DNA of 64,000 bases from Leifsonia sp. ZF2019 (GCF_019924635.1 NZ_CP065037.1:2542001-2606000), one strand, 5' to 3'. Shown: positions 48,116 through 56,943, counted from the first letter of the stretch. Notes: generated by a model from the sequence alone, not told the origin. A program made the numbers and translations.

Positions 48116-48598
48116 ATGTCGTGCATCCGCTTCAACACCCCTGCCCAGCGCCAGGCGATGCGTGAGCACCGCCCGGCGATGCTCACGGCGGAGGAGGCCG
48201 CGGCCCTCCACCCGTCGCCGCCGGTGACGGAGAGCAAGATCCGCCGGCTGCGGCTGCTCGCGACCGACGCCAACCCGAAGATCCGGGAGGCCGTCGCCAG
48301 CAGCTACAACACACCGCTCGACCTCTTCGAGAAGCTCGCGGTCGACCCTGACGAGGGGGTGCGCGGGTGCGTCGCGAAGAACGAGGCGACGCCGTGCGAC
48401 ATTCTCCGCGAGCTCGCCGACGATCGCTCGGAGACGGTTCGGGGCTGGGTGGCGGTCAACTATTTCGTGCCGGCCGATGTGATGGAGAAGCTCGCGAAGG
48501 ACCGCAGCAGGACGGTCCGCAGCCTCGTGCAGTGGAAGGCGCAGCTCGCCGAGGAGGAGGCGGTCGAGCACTCCGCCGCCGTGCCCGCCGGGGCCTGA
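48116..48598 (+). CDS. Leucine-rich repeat variant (LRV/HEAT-like) protein
   Basis: A 160-residue repeat protein. Four repeats of about 24 residues are visible from residue 45: LRLLATDANPKIREAVA, FEKLAVDPDEGVRGCVA, LRELADDRSETVRGWVA and MEKLAKDRSRTVRSLV, following the LRV pattern. Such proteins usually mediate protein or nucleic acid binding. Four Cys residues would be needed for the FeS cluster found in some LRV proteins; only three are seen. ATG at 48116 is set by the leaderless promoter. It lies 2 bases upstream of the S4 gene. Confidence 0.8.
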   Translation: MSCIRFNTPAQRQAMREHRPAMLTAEEAAALHPSPPVTESKIRRLRLLATDANPKIREAVASSYNTPLDLFEKLAVDPDEGVRGCVAKNEATPCDILRELADDRSETVRGWVAVNYFVPADVMEKLAKDRSRTVRSLVQWKAQLAEEEAVEHSAAVPAGA

Positions 48599-48600
48599 CC

Positions 48601-48972
48601 GTGCCCGACCCCTCGAGCGTCCGTGTCGACGCGTGGGCGTGGGCCGTCCGGCTGTTCAAGACGCGCTCGGCGGCCTCGGACGCGTGCAAGGCCGGCCACC
48701 TGAAGATCAACGGCGACCGCGCCAAGCCGTCGCAGCAGGTGCGGGTGGGCGACGAGGTGCGCGCCTTCGTCGCCGGAACCGAGAAGATCTACGTCGCGCG
48801 TCGGCTGATCGTGAAGCGGGTCGGTGCCGCGGTCGCGGCCGACTGCTTCGAGGACCGCACTCCTCCCCCGCCGCCCCGGGCGGAGACGCCCACCGACGTG
48901 ACGCGTGAGCGCGGCGCAGGACGCCCGACCAAGCGGGACCGGCGGCAGATCGAGCAACTGCGGGGCCGCTGA
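48601..48972 (+). CDS. S4-domain RNA-binding protein (Hsp15-like)
   Basis: A 123-residue protein with one S4 domain (VRVDAWAWAVRLFKTRSAASDACKAG, then VRVGDEV) and a C-terminal basic tail (RPTKRDRRQIEQL). The layout matches Hsp15/HslR, which binds stalled 50S subunits carrying nascent chains. GTG at 48601 begins 2 bases after the LRV gene stop. The stop overlaps the next start (TGATG), so three genes form a tight unit. Confidence 0.87.
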   Translation: MPDPSSVRVDAWAWAVRLFKTRSAASDACKAGHLKINGDRAKPSQQVRVGDEVRAFVAGTEKIYVARRLIVKRVGAAVAADCFEDRTPPPPPRAETPTDVTRERGAGRPTKRDRRQIEQLRGR

Positions 48973-49811
48973 TGGTGCGGCGGACGCGTGGGACCGCCCG
49001 GGTCGGGATCGCCGGCTGGACCTATGCGCCGTGGCGCGGGGTCTTCTACCCGAACGGCCTGCCGCACCGCGCCGAGCTGGCCTACGCGGCCGAGCGCCTC
49101 GACTCGATCGAGCTCAACGGGAGCTTCTACTCCCTGCAGCGGCCCACCAGCTGGCGCAGATGGGCGGCGGAGACCCCCGATGATTTCGTGTTCTCCATCA
49201 AGGGCGGCCGCTACATCACGCACATCCTCCGCCTGAGGAACACGCGGGAGGCGCTCGCGAACTTCTTCGCGTCCGGGATGCTGACCCTCGGACCCAAGCT
49301 CGGCCCGCTGCTGTGGCAGCTGCCGCCGAACCTGCCCCTCGACCCCGAGGCGCTGGACGCCTTCCTGGCCGGCCTGCCCACGACCACCCGGGAGGCCGCC
49401 TCGCTCGCCTCCGAGAGCACGCTCGACGAGGACCGACGGGATGCCACGACCCCCGCCGACGTCCCGCTGCGGCACGCGGTGGAGGCGCGCCATCCGTCGT
49501 TCGCCGACCCGGAGTTCGCTCGCATCGCCCGCGCGCACGGGGTCGCGGTCGTCGTCGCCGACACCGCAGGACGGTACCCGATGCTGCGGGAGGTCACCGC
49601 CGGCTTCGTCTATGCGCGCCTGCACGGCGACGAGGAGCTCTACACGAGCGGCTACACCGACGAGGCGCTCGACCGCTGGGCGACGGACATCGACCGCTGG
49701 CTCGACGACGGACTCGATGTCTACGCGTACTTCGACAACGACGTGAAGGTGTGCGCACCCTACGACGCGATGGGCCTGCGCGAGCGCCTCGTCGGTCCGG
49801 CCCGACCCTAG
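48972..49811 (+). CDS. DUF72 domain protein (TIM-barrel, YecE-like)
   Basis: A 279-residue protein of the DUF72/YecE family. Typical blocks are VGIAGWTYAPWRGVFYP at the N-terminus, SIELNGSFYSLQRPTSW, FVFSIKGGRYITHILRL, LWQLPPN and FVYARLHGDEELYTSGY. The fold is a TIM barrel; function is unknown. The start codon overlaps the S4 gene stop. Its own stop shares CTAG with the stop of the convergent VOC gene. Confidence 0.9.
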   Translation: MVRRTRGTARVGIAGWTYAPWRGVFYPNGLPHRAELAYAAERLDSIELNGSFYSLQRPTSWRRWAAETPDDFVFSIKGGRYITHILRLRNTREALANFFASGMLTLGPKLGPLLWQLPPNLPLDPEALDAFLAGLPTTTREAASLASESTLDEDRRDATTPADVPLRHAVEARHPSFADPEFARIARAHGVAVVVADTAGRYPMLREVTAGFVYARLHGDEELYTSGYTDEALDRWATDIDRWLDDGLDVYAYFDNDVKVCAPYDAMGLRERLVGPARP

Positions 49812-50206
49812 TCCTGCAGCACCGACATCACATTGCCCGCCGGGTCGCGGAACCACGCGATGTCGGGCCCGCGGTTGTGGCTGCGGCCGCGCAGCACGCC
49901 CTTCTCATCGGTCGGGAGGTTCGGGTCGTCGTAGATCGTCGTGACCACCCCGCGCCCGTTCAGTTCGTCGACGGCCGCATCGATGTCGGCGACGACGAGG
50001 TTGAGGATCGTGAACGTGGCCGGGACGTGGTCCGGCTTCGGGTAGACGAAGACGTGCGACCCTCCCGGGAGGGCGATGTCGAGGTTGCCCATCGGCCCGT
50101 CCGTGCAGTCCAGCCCGAGGGTGTCCCTGTAGAAGGCGCGTGCGGCGTCGATGTCGTCGACGCTGAACCCGCTGAAGATGTCGAGTGCGGTGACCATGCC
50201 CTCCAC
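49808..50206 (-). CDS. VOC (glyoxalase/bleomycin-resistance) family protein
   Basis: A 132-residue vicinal-oxygen-chelate protein made of two beta-alpha-beta-beta-beta units: FSGFSVDDIDAARAFYRDTLGL and FTILNLVVADIDAAVDELNGRGV. The terminal FRDPAGNVMSVLQ is the usual second metal-ligand region. Function cannot be assigned. GTG at 50206 is chosen because GGAGG lies 6 bases upstream; ATG at 50197 is an alternative. Confidence 0.85.
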   Translation of the reverse strand: MEGMVTALDIFSGFSVDDIDAARAFYRDTLGLDCTDGPMGNLDIALPGGSHVFVYPKPDHVPATFTILNLVVADIDAAVDELNGRGVVTTIYDDPNLPTDEKGVLRGRSHNRGPDIAWFRDPAGNVMSVLQD

Positions 50207-50230
50207 TCTTGTCCTCCCAGGGGTTCGCGT

Positions 50231-51181
50231 CTAGACGAAGCGGACGGCCTCCTGCAGGCGGGTGCGCACCTCGAACGCCCGGTCGACGCTCTCGCGGGCG
50301 GCGGCGTTCGCCCCGTCGCGGAGGATCGTGGGCAGCACGGAGCGCCGGACGACGAGGGATCCCGCCAACCGGCCGCGCTGGATCACGTCGACGGGCACGG
50401 CCAGGTCGGCGTCGGGCACGACGACGATGAGCGTCGTGAAGCGCACGCCGGCCTGCCGCCCGAAGCTCTTCGCGGCGCGATGGAGATCGTGGAACGGCTC
50501 CTCGTCGCGATCGATGCCCGGGCCGACGAGCTCTCCCTTGGCGAGCTTGACCTCGGAACCCCAGTCGGCGGAGCGGAGCGCGAACAGCCCGGCCGGGCCG
50601 AGCACGATGTGGTCGAGCTTGGCGTCCGATGCCGGATGCACGGCGACGTCGTTCCAGATCGTGAAGCCGATGCCGAGACCCGACACGGAGCGCGCCGTGG
50701 CCTCCTCGGCGAGCGCCTCCGCGAGGAGCCCGCGGATCTCGCGCGGCGCAGAGCGCACGAGGGCGGGATCGTAGGGGTCCTCGAGCTCGGTTCCGCGTCC
50801 GACCCATTCGCGCAGCAGCGTGAGGTAGCGCTCGCGCGCGCGACCTCCCGGATGCCCGTAGCTGCGGGCGCGCACCGTCGCCCCGCGCGTGGAACGCGTC
50901 GCGTGGAAGGTCGCGCTGAATCCGCCTCCCGTGCCGTCGTGCTCCCCCGCGACGGCGTCGACGGTGACGGTCTCGCCCCGGTCGTAGCGGGCGCGGTCGT
51001 CCGGGTCGCCGACGAGCTCCCACGCCTCCTGCACCGCCTGGAACGCGGCGGCGGTGCCGCCGGTGTCGGGGTGGGTCTGCCGCGCCAGGCGGCGGTAGGC
51101 GCGGCGCAGCTCCTCCTGGGTCGCACTGGAGCGGACACCGAGCACCTCGTACGGGGTGGCTGCGGCCGGACTGTCGCTCAT
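50231..51181 (-). CDS. J-domain protein with C-terminal NERD-like domain
   Basis: A 316-residue protein that begins with a DnaJ domain: YEVLGVRSSATQEELRRAYRRLARQTHPD, with the essential HPD at 37-39. The middle is Arg/Gly-rich. From about residue 165 it resembles the nuclease-related (NERD) domain: LDHIVLGPAGLFALRSADWGSEVKLAKGELVG. The Glu-Xaa-Lys residues expected after the GLFA strand in active NERD domains are replaced (LRSAD), suggesting a non-catalytic fold. Partners are unknown, although the HPD implies contact with an Hsp70. Confidence 0.78.
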   Translation of the reverse strand: MSDSPAAATPYEVLGVRSSATQEELRRAYRRLARQTHPDTGGTAAAFQAVQEAWELVGDPDDRARYDRGETVTVDAVAGEHDGTGGGFSATFHATRSTRGATVRARSYGHPGGRARERYLTLLREWVGRGTELEDPYDPALVRSAPREIRGLLAEALAEEATARSVSGLGIGFTIWNDVAVHPASDAKLDHIVLGPAGLFALRSADWGSEVKLAKGELVGPGIDRDEEPFHDLHRAAKSFGRQAGVRFTTLIVVVPDADLAVPVDVIQRGRLAGSLVVRRSVLPTILRDGANAAARESVDRAFEVRTRLQEAVRFV

Positions 51182-51337
51182 TCGCTCGGAGGATCCTTCT
51201 GTCGTGCGGGGAGGGTCGGTTTCCGACGATAGCGCGCTCGTCCGGGGATTCGCTTCATTTTTGATTGCGGCCGGAAAGTGACCGCATATCCGCGCAGACT
51301 GGACCCATCAGCTGAACCGGACAGAAAGGCAGCGACC

Positions 51338-51718
51338 ATGGCCATCAGCGATTGGCGCATCGAACTGATCATCCTCCCCGTCACCGACGTGGACAGGGCC
51401 AAGGAGTTCTACGTCGACACGCTCGGCTGGAACGCCGACCACGATCAGCGCGTCTCGCCGACGCTGCGGTTCGTACAGGTCACCCCGCCGGGGTCCGCGT
51501 GCTCGATCGCCTTCGGTGAGAGCCTGACCGAGATGGCGCCGGGCACGATGCAGGGCCTGCAGATCGTGATCCCCGACGCCGACGAGGCCCTTGCTCACCT
51601 GCGCGAGAACGGCGTGGAGGCGCAGGGCGTCGCCGATCTCGCCTGGGGTCGGTTCGTGACTTTCACGGATCCGGACGGCAACGCCTGGTCCCTGCAGCAG
51701 CTCCCGCCGCGGCCGTGA
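51338..51718 (+). CDS. VOC family protein (glyoxalase-like)
   Basis: A 126-residue VOC protein. The first half has LIILPVTDVDRAKEFYVDTLGW and the second LQIVIPDADEALAHLRENGV, ending WGRFVTFTDPDGNAWSLQQL, with the usual metal-site Glu replaced. Function unknown. ATG at 51338 follows AAAGG at about 9 bases and gives MAISDWRIELI; an earlier in-frame ATG at 51278 adds a poor leader. It converges on crtEb with a 7-base gap. Confidence 0.85.
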   Translation: MAISDWRIELIILPVTDVDRAKEFYVDTLGWNADHDQRVSPTLRFVQVTPPGSACSIAFGESLTEMAPGTMQGLQIVIPDADEALAHLRENGVEAQGVADLAWGRFVTFTDPDGNAWSLQQLPPRP

Positions 51719-51725
51719 CGTGCGC

Positions 51726-52604
51726 TCAGCGGAGCGCGTAGCCGATGAGCAGCAGCGTGACGGCGAAGCCGCACACGTAGTTGATCCAGAGGAAGCGCCG
51801 CCAGCCCCGGTTGGCGGCGCTCGCCTGTTCGTCCGGCACCGACCAGTAGGGCGCGGCGGCGAGGAGGTACGGCACGGCCAGAACCGCGGCGAGCGGTCCC
51901 GGCCACGCGGTGAACAGCACGCACACCCCGGCGAGCGCCCAGGCCGCCATCGCGAGGCGGGTGGTGGCCGCGGCGCCGAGCACCGTGGCGATCGAGGCGA
52001 TGCCGCCCTCGCGGTCCGGAACCACATCCTGCACGGCACCGAACGCGTGGCTGCCGACGCCCCAGAGGAAGAACGCGAGGAGCACGAGCCAGAGTTGCGG
52101 GGTGAAGGCCGCTCCGGCGAGCACGAGGCCGTAGAGCGCCGGGCTGACGAAGTGGAGGCTGGAGGTCGTCGAGTCCAGGAACGGGATCTCCTTGAACCGG
52201 AGCCCGCGCACGGAGTACGCCAGCACCAGGAACACGCTCGCTGCGAGAGCGAGCCAGGAGAGCGGCGAGCCGACCACCACAAGGTACACCAGGAACGGCA
52301 CGCTGGTCACCGCGGAGGCGATGAGGGTACGCCTGTGCATCCCCCGGTCGAGCAGGGCGCCCTCTGCACCGCCCTTGCGCGGGTTGCGCAGGTCGGACTC
52401 GTAGTCGAAGACGTCGTTCACCCCGTACATGGTGAGGTTGTACGGCACGAGGAAGTAGAGCGTCCCGATGACGAAGGTCGCGTCGATGCGCCCCGCGGTG
52501 AGCAGGTACGCGGCGGCGAACGGGAAGGCCGTGTTGATCCAGCTGAGGGGGCGCGAGGCGAGCAGCAGCTGCCGCCAGGGAGCGGGCGCGGTCGTGGTCG
52601 TCAT
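51726..52604 (-). CDS. crtEb: UbiA-family prenyltransferase, lycopene elongase
   Basis: The 292-residue membrane prenyltransferase adds dimethylallyl units to lycopene on the way to C50 carotenoids (flavuxanthin in Corynebacterium). The substrate-binding Asp motif is NDVFDYESD near residue 63; a second Asp region is VQDVVPDREGG. About eight helices. ATG at 52604 overlaps the crtYf stop (ATGA). It is the last gene of the crt operon. Confidence 0.92.
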   Translation of the reverse strand: MTTTTAPAPWRQLLLASRPLSWINTAFPFAAAYLLTAGRIDATFVIGTLYFLVPYNLTMYGVNDVFDYESDLRNPRKGGAEGALLDRGMHRRTLIASAVTSVPFLVYLVVVGSPLSWLALAASVFLVLAYSVRGLRFKEIPFLDSTTSSLHFVSPALYGLVLAGAAFTPQLWLVLLAFFLWGVGSHAFGAVQDVVPDREGGIASIATVLGAAATTRLAMAAWALAGVCVLFTAWPGPLAAVLAVPYLLAAAPYWSVPDEQASAANRGWRRFLWINYVCGFAVTLLLIGYALR

Positions 52605-52939
52605 CGGGGCTCCCCCGGCGTTCCGCGCGGACGTCGGCGCAGGAGGAGCCACAGCGCCGGCAGGAGCAGCAGACCCGCCAGCGGATACGCGAAGTCCTCG
52701 ACGGGTACGAGTCCCAGCCGCAGGCCGGTCAGGTGCGCGGCGCCGTACGTCATCAGGCCGACCCCGATCATGAGGTTGTCGAACACGGCGGTCAGCACAC
52801 CGATCAGCACCCCGGTGAGGACCACCGGGAGCCACCAGCGCCGCAGAAGGGGCCGCCGGTCGGGGGCGCGGAGGAGCGCGACGACGAGCACGACGACAGC
52901 GACGGCGACGAAGACCAGGCTCAGCCAGAGATAGGTCAC
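52601..52939 (-). CDS. crtYf: C50 carotenoid epsilon-cyclase subunit CrtYf
   Basis: A 112-residue membrane protein of the heterodimeric lycopene-cyclase-domain family. Three helices and the conserved PVEDFAYPLAGLLLLPALW segment are visible. With CrtYe it cyclises flavuxanthin to a decaprenoxanthin-like C50 product in corynebacteria. GTG at 52939 overlaps the crtYe stop (GTGA). A basic RRRPRGTPGEPR tail follows the last helix. Confidence 0.88.
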   Translation of the reverse strand: MTYLWLSLVFVAVAVVVLVVALLRAPDRRPLLRRWWLPVVLTGVLIGVLTAVFDNLMIGVGLMTYGAAHLTGLRLGLVPVEDFAYPLAGLLLLPALWLLLRRRPRGTPGEPR

Positions 52940-53265
52940 GAGCCTCCCTCCCGCCGTCGATCGAGCAGGGCGCGGGTGCCGAAGAGCACGATGAGGGTCA
53001 GATAGCAGAGGAACAGGAGGAAGAAGACCTCCTCGAGGGGCAGCTCCGGCGCCAGCTCGATGCCGGTCATGAAGCGCGACCCGCCGCGGGCGAAGATGCC
53101 GAGAGCGATGCCGGCGACGTCCCAGGCCAGGAAGAAGACCAGCCCCACGGCGATCACGACGGACGCCCGTCGCGGGTCGCGCCAGAACACGAGCCGGAAT
53201 CGGGCGTCGAGGAGCACCATCGCGGCGAGCGAGAGCAGCACGGCCCCGAGGTAGATCAGCGTCAT
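52936..53265 (-). CDS. crtYe: C50 carotenoid epsilon-cyclase subunit CrtYe
   Basis: A 109-residue membrane protein, partner of CrtYf. Three helices are visible, with the family motif APELPLEEVFFLLFLCYLT containing the acidic residues thought to drive cyclisation. ATG at 53265 overlaps the crtI stop (ATGA). The two-subunit arrangement and the presence of crtEb indicate C50 rather than C40 cyclic carotenoids. Confidence 0.9.
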   Translation of the reverse strand: MTLIYLGAVLLSLAAMVLLDARFRLVFWRDPRRASVVIAVGLVFFLAWDVAGIALGIFARGGSRFMTGIELAPELPLEEVFFLLFLCYLTLIVLFGTRALLDRRREGGS

Positions 53266-54866
53266 GACACGCGCTCCGTCTGCGACGCGGAGGCGAGGGG
53301 CTCGGGCAGCGGCGTGGCGGAGACATCACCGCGCACCCGCTTGACGGCCAGCTCCGCGCTGATCAGGCACATCGGCAGCCCGATGCCGGGGATGGTCGAG
53401 CATCCTGCGTAGAGCAGCCCGTCGATGCGTGCAGACGCGTTGCCGGGGCGGAGGAACGCGCTCTGGCGGAGCGTGTGGGCGGGGCCGAGCGCTCCACCGC
53501 GCCAGGCTCCGAGATCGCGGGAGAAGTCCTCCGGTCCGAGAGTACGGCGGACGACGATGCGGTCCGCCAGGTCGGGGATGCCCGCCCACTCAGCGATCTG
53601 GGCGATGGCCGCGTCCGCCGTCCGCTCGACCAGCCGGTCTCCTCCGCCGTCGACTCCGCCGGAGCCGATGGACTCGTCGGCGGGCACCGGCACGAGCACG
53701 AACAGGTTCTCGTGCCCCTCCGGCGCCACGGACGGGTCCGTCTCGCTCGGTTTGCACACGTAGAGGGAGGCGGGGTCGGGGATCCCGGGCGATGCTCCGT
53801 AGATCCGGTCGAAGTTGGCCTCCCAGTCCGTCGTGAAGAACAGGTTGTGGTGGGTGAGCTGGGGCAGCGAGCCACGCACGCCCAGCAGCACCAGGACGAC
53901 CCCGGGGCCGGGGTCGCGCTTCTCCCACGCCCGTTCGGGATGCGTGCGCAGCTCCGGTGGGACGAGGCGCGTCTCCGTGAGGTGCAGATCGGCGGCCGAC
54001 ACGACGAGATCGGCGTCGAGCTCCCGCACGGCCCCGGTCGCGTCGACGTACGAGACGCCCGTGGCGCGGGCGCGGGCGCGCGCCGGGCCGCGCGCCGTGC
54101 GGATGGCCGTCACGCGTGCACCGGTCACGAGCTCCGCCCCGGCCTCCGCCGCGAGGGCGGCGACCCGGTCGATGAGGGCGGTGAAGCCGCCCATCGGGTA
54201 GCGGACACCGTCCTCCAGGTCGAGGTGGCTCATGAGGCTGTACATGCTCGGCGCCCGGTCGGGAGAGGTGCCGAGGAAGACGGCCGGGTAGCCCAGGATC
54301 TGACGCAGCCGCACGTCGCGGACGAATCCGGCGACGTACCGGTCGAGAGGCTCCAGCAGCAGACGGACGAGCCGACCCGCCCGACGCAGGATGCGGCCGC
54401 TCAGGAACGGCCGGAACGACGCGAACGTGCCATAGAGGAACGACGACACCGCCATCGCGTACGTCTCCCTGGCGCGAGCGAGGTAGCGGTCGAGCGCAGC
54501 GCCTGCACCGGGCTCGACACTCTCGAAGAGCTCGCGGTTGGCTGCGCCGTCCGCGCGGATGTCGAGCGGAGACCGGCCGTCCTCGGAGAACACCCGGTAG
54601 CCCGGGTCGAGGGTGACGAGGTCGAGTTGCTCGGCGGTGGTCGTGCCGAGCAGCCGGAAAAAGTGGTCGAAGACCTCGGGCATGAGATACCAGGACGGGC
54701 CGGTGTCCCAGCGGAAGCCGGCGCGCTCCCACGACCCGGCGCGCCCGCCGAGGGCGTCGGACTGCTCGAGCAGCGTCACCTCGTGACCATCGCGCGCGAG
54801 CAGCGCCGCCGAGGCCAGCCCGGCGATGCCGCCGCCGATCACGACGGCGCGGCGCGATCCGCTCAT
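53262..54866 (-). CDS. crtI: Phytoene desaturase
   Basis: A 534-residue FAD-dependent desaturase that converts phytoene to lycopene. The N-terminal dinucleotide-binding motif is VVIGGGIAGLASAALLARDG followed by LLEQSDALGGRAGS; the C-terminal FAD region is LLYAGCSTIPGIGLPMCLIS. ATG at 54866 overlaps the crtB stop (ATGA). The same frame stays open upstream inside crtB and is not used. Confidence 0.95.
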   Translation of the reverse strand: MSGSRRAVVIGGGIAGLASAALLARDGHEVTLLEQSDALGGRAGSWERAGFRWDTGPSWYLMPEVFDHFFRLLGTTTAEQLDLVTLDPGYRVFSEDGRSPLDIRADGAANRELFESVEPGAGAALDRYLARARETYAMAVSSFLYGTFASFRPFLSGRILRRAGRLVRLLLEPLDRYVAGFVRDVRLRQILGYPAVFLGTSPDRAPSMYSLMSHLDLEDGVRYPMGGFTALIDRVAALAAEAGAELVTGARVTAIRTARGPARARARATGVSYVDATGAVRELDADLVVSAADLHLTETRLVPPELRTHPERAWEKRDPGPGVVLVLLGVRGSLPQLTHHNLFFTTDWEANFDRIYGASPGIPDPASLYVCKPSETDPSVAPEGHENLFVLVPVPADESIGSGGVDGGGDRLVERTADAAIAQIAEWAGIPDLADRIVVRRTLGPEDFSRDLGAWRGGALGPAHTLRQSAFLRPGNASARIDGLLYAGCSTIPGIGLPMCLISAELAVKRVRGDVSATPLPEPLASASQTERVS

Positions 54867-55768
54867 CGCAGCGACCCGGCGCCGGCGCGCACCAGGATGG
54901 CGAGCTTGGTCCGCGTCGGCACGCTGACGCGCCGACTCAGGAGCTCCGCCGCCGGGGTCTCGCGGATGCGGTCGCTCAGCTCGGCGAAGAGGCCGTGCGC
55001 CGCCAGCACCGCGCGCCGGCAGCTGTCCGGCAGCTCCGGGATGACGTCGGCCGCCGCCCCGAGGTCGCAGTCGATGTCGACGACGAGTGCGAGCTTCTGC
55101 CGCTCCGTCAGCCGGGCGGGATCGATGCCCGGGAAGTAGCTGCGGCCGAGCTCCGTGTAGTCGGTGGCCAGATCGCGGAGGAAGTTGATCTTCTGGAACG
55201 CGGCCCCCAGCCGCCGCGCACCGCTCTCCAGACGACGTCGGGTGTCGTCCGGAACCGGACGACCGGAGAGGAAGGCGGCCAGGCACATCAGGCCCACGAC
55301 CTCCGCCGAGCCGTAGATGTACTCGCGCAGCTCGTCGGCCGTGAAGTCGACGGGGCTGAGGTCGCGCCGCATCGACGCGAAGAACGGTCGCGTCAGCTCG
55401 GCGCCGAAGCCGGCGGAGCGCGCGGTCGCCGCGAACGAGTGCACGACGACGTTGGCGCTGTACCCGGTACGCATCGCCCGTTCGGTGTCGGCCTCCAGCG
55501 CGTCGAGGAGGTCGCGCTGATCGTCGACGCTCAGCCCGGCCTCGGCCGCCGCTCCGTCGACGATCTCGTCGGCGATCCGCACCAGGGAGTAGACGTCCTC
55601 GACGCGGGGGCGCACGTCGGCACCGAGCAGGCGGGTCGCCATCCCGAACGAGGTCGAGTACTCCTTGATGATGGTGGCGGCGCCGGCGTGCGCCGCCCGC
55701 GTGTAGAGCGCGAGATCGGTCGGATGGGGGCCCGCCGGCACCGTCGCGGCCACCGGTGTGCGCGTCAT
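54863..55768 (-). CDS. crtB: Phytoene synthase
   Basis: A 301-residue squalene/phytoene synthase-type enzyme that joins two GGPP molecules head to head. First Asp-rich motif: RIADEIVDGAA near residue 67; second: FLRDLATDYTELGRSYFPG. The N-terminal YSTSFGMATRLL block is also typical. ATG at 55768 overlaps the crtE stop (ATGA). Confidence 0.94.
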   Translation of the reverse strand: MTRTPVAATVPAGPHPTDLALYTRAAHAGAATIIKEYSTSFGMATRLLGADVRPRVEDVYSLVRIADEIVDGAAAEAGLSVDDQRDLLDALEADTERAMRTGYSANVVVHSFAATARSAGFGAELTRPFFASMRRDLSPVDFTADELREYIYGSAEVVGLMCLAAFLSGRPVPDDTRRRLESGARRLGAAFQKINFLRDLATDYTELGRSYFPGIDPARLTERQKLALVVDIDCDLGAAADVIPELPDSCRRAVLAAHGLFAELSDRIRETPAAELLSRRVSVPTRTKLAILVRAGAGSLR

Positions 55769-56865
55769 GCGATCCTCCCCACGCAGCCCCGGGCGATGCC
55801 GGCGAGCTCCTCGGCGAGCGGCGGGGGCACGGCAGGGGCGTCGAGCACGGCGATGGCCCGGTCGACCTGGTCGATCAGCAGGCGCTCGACGAAGCGGCGG
55901 GCGCCGCAGTCCTCCAAGGCGGCGGCGAGCTCTGCGGCGTCGGCGAGCGTGAGGTCGCCGCGACCGAGGCGTGCCTCGATCGTCGGCCAGCTCTCGGTGC
56001 TGCGGGCGAAGGCGATCAGGGTGGTCTTCTTGCCCTCCCGGAGGTCGCTGAGGACGCTCTTGCCGGTACGCTCCTGGTCGCCGTAGACGCCGAGGAGGTC
56101 GTCGCCCAGTTGGAAGGCGACGCCGACCAGGCGCCCGTACTCGGCGAGCGCGGCCAGCAGGCGGTCGTCGCCGCCGGCGAGGATGGCCCCGGCCATGGTG
56201 GGCCCGGCGACCGAGTAGGCGGCGGTCTTGCGCTCGGTCATGCCGAGAACCGCGGGAAGGGTCGGGGAGGTGAGTCCCACAGCGAGGGAGACATCGGTGA
56301 GCTCACCCGCGGCGGTCACGACGACGGAGTGGTCGAGCACGTCGAGCAGGCGGAGCCGCGCCTCGGTGGGCACGTCGACGCGCCCCACGAGGGCTGTGGC
56401 GGCGTGCAGCAGGAGGTCCCCCGCGAGGATCGATGCGGCCTCGCCCCAGAGCGCGGACCGCGGGCGGTCGACTCCGTTCGCGGCCGCCTGCGCGGCGAAC
56501 TCGCCGGAGAGGTTAGGCCTCCCCCGCCGCACGGTGTCGCCGTCGATGACGTCGTCGTGCAGGAGGAACGCGGTGTGCAGCAGCTCGAAGGCGACGGCCG
56601 TGTCGATCGCCGTCTCGTCGACGGGGCGGCCGAGCGCAGTGAGGGTGGCCAGCACGAGTCGCGGGCGCATGCGCTTGCCCCCGTCGGCGGCGGCGCGTGC
56701 ACTCGACCAGAGGCGTTGGTAGTCGTCCCCGAGGCCAGCCGAGGCGGAGGTGCGCTCCGCGAAGAACGAGGCGAGGCGGCCGTCGACGCGCTCGAGTCCC
56801 GAAGCGATGTCGAGGGGTGTGGAGACGGCGACCGGACGGCCGACCCCGGTGTCGAATGTGGTCAT
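55765..56865 (-). CDS. crtE: Geranylgeranyl diphosphate synthase
   Basis: A 366-residue prenyl synthase that supplies GGPP to the pathway. Asp motif 1 is DDVID (104-108, in LLHDDVIDGDTVRRG) and motif 2 QLGDDLLGVYGD; GGKRMRPRLVL near residue 63 binds IPP. First gene of the crt operon; ATG at 56865 has GGGAGG at about 5 bases. A -10 candidate (TAAACT) is embedded in the palindromic operator upstream. Confidence 0.93.
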   Translation of the reverse strand: MTTFDTGVGRPVAVSTPLDIASGLERVDGRLASFFAERTSASAGLGDDYQRLWSSARAAADGGKRMRPRLVLATLTALGRPVDETAIDTAVAFELLHTAFLLHDDVIDGDTVRRGRPNLSGEFAAQAAANGVDRPRSALWGEAASILAGDLLLHAATALVGRVDVPTEARLRLLDVLDHSVVVTAAGELTDVSLAVGLTSPTLPAVLGMTERKTAAYSVAGPTMAGAILAGGDDRLLAALAEYGRLVGVAFQLGDDLLGVYGDQERTGKSVLSDLREGKKTTLIAFARSTESWPTIEARLGRGDLTLADAAELAAALEDCGARRFVERLLIDQVDRAIAVLDAPAVPPPLAEELAGIARGCVGRIA

Positions 56866-56881
56866 CGGGACCTCCCTCGTC

Positions 56882-56918
56882 GGCTAGTTTATCTAGCCAA
56901 GATAGAATTCAGGCTATC
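56882..56918. promoter_or_regulatory. Palindromic operator between crtE and the MarR gene
   Basis: Overlapping inverted repeats fill this short AT-rich patch: GGCTAG/CTAGCC around TTTAT (56882-56898), TATCT/AGATA around AGCCA (56890-56904) and GATAG/CTATC around 8 bases (56901-56918). The first covers a TAAACT -10 candidate for crtE on the minus strand. A MarR dimer site is the simplest reading. Confidence 0.65.
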
Positions 56919-56937
56919 ACGCTTCTCACCGGGCGCG

Positions 56938-56943
56938 TAGGCT
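56938..56943 (+). promoter_or_regulatory. Putative leaderless -10 element for the MarR gene
   Basis: TAGGCT followed by exactly 6 bases and ATG at 56950. The palindromic operator lies 20-56 bases upstream of it, so the regulator may also control itself. Confidence 0.5.

Noticed and set aside
48116..48598. An FeS-containing LRV protein
   Set aside because: Too few cysteines in a suitable cluster; only the repeat part is supported.
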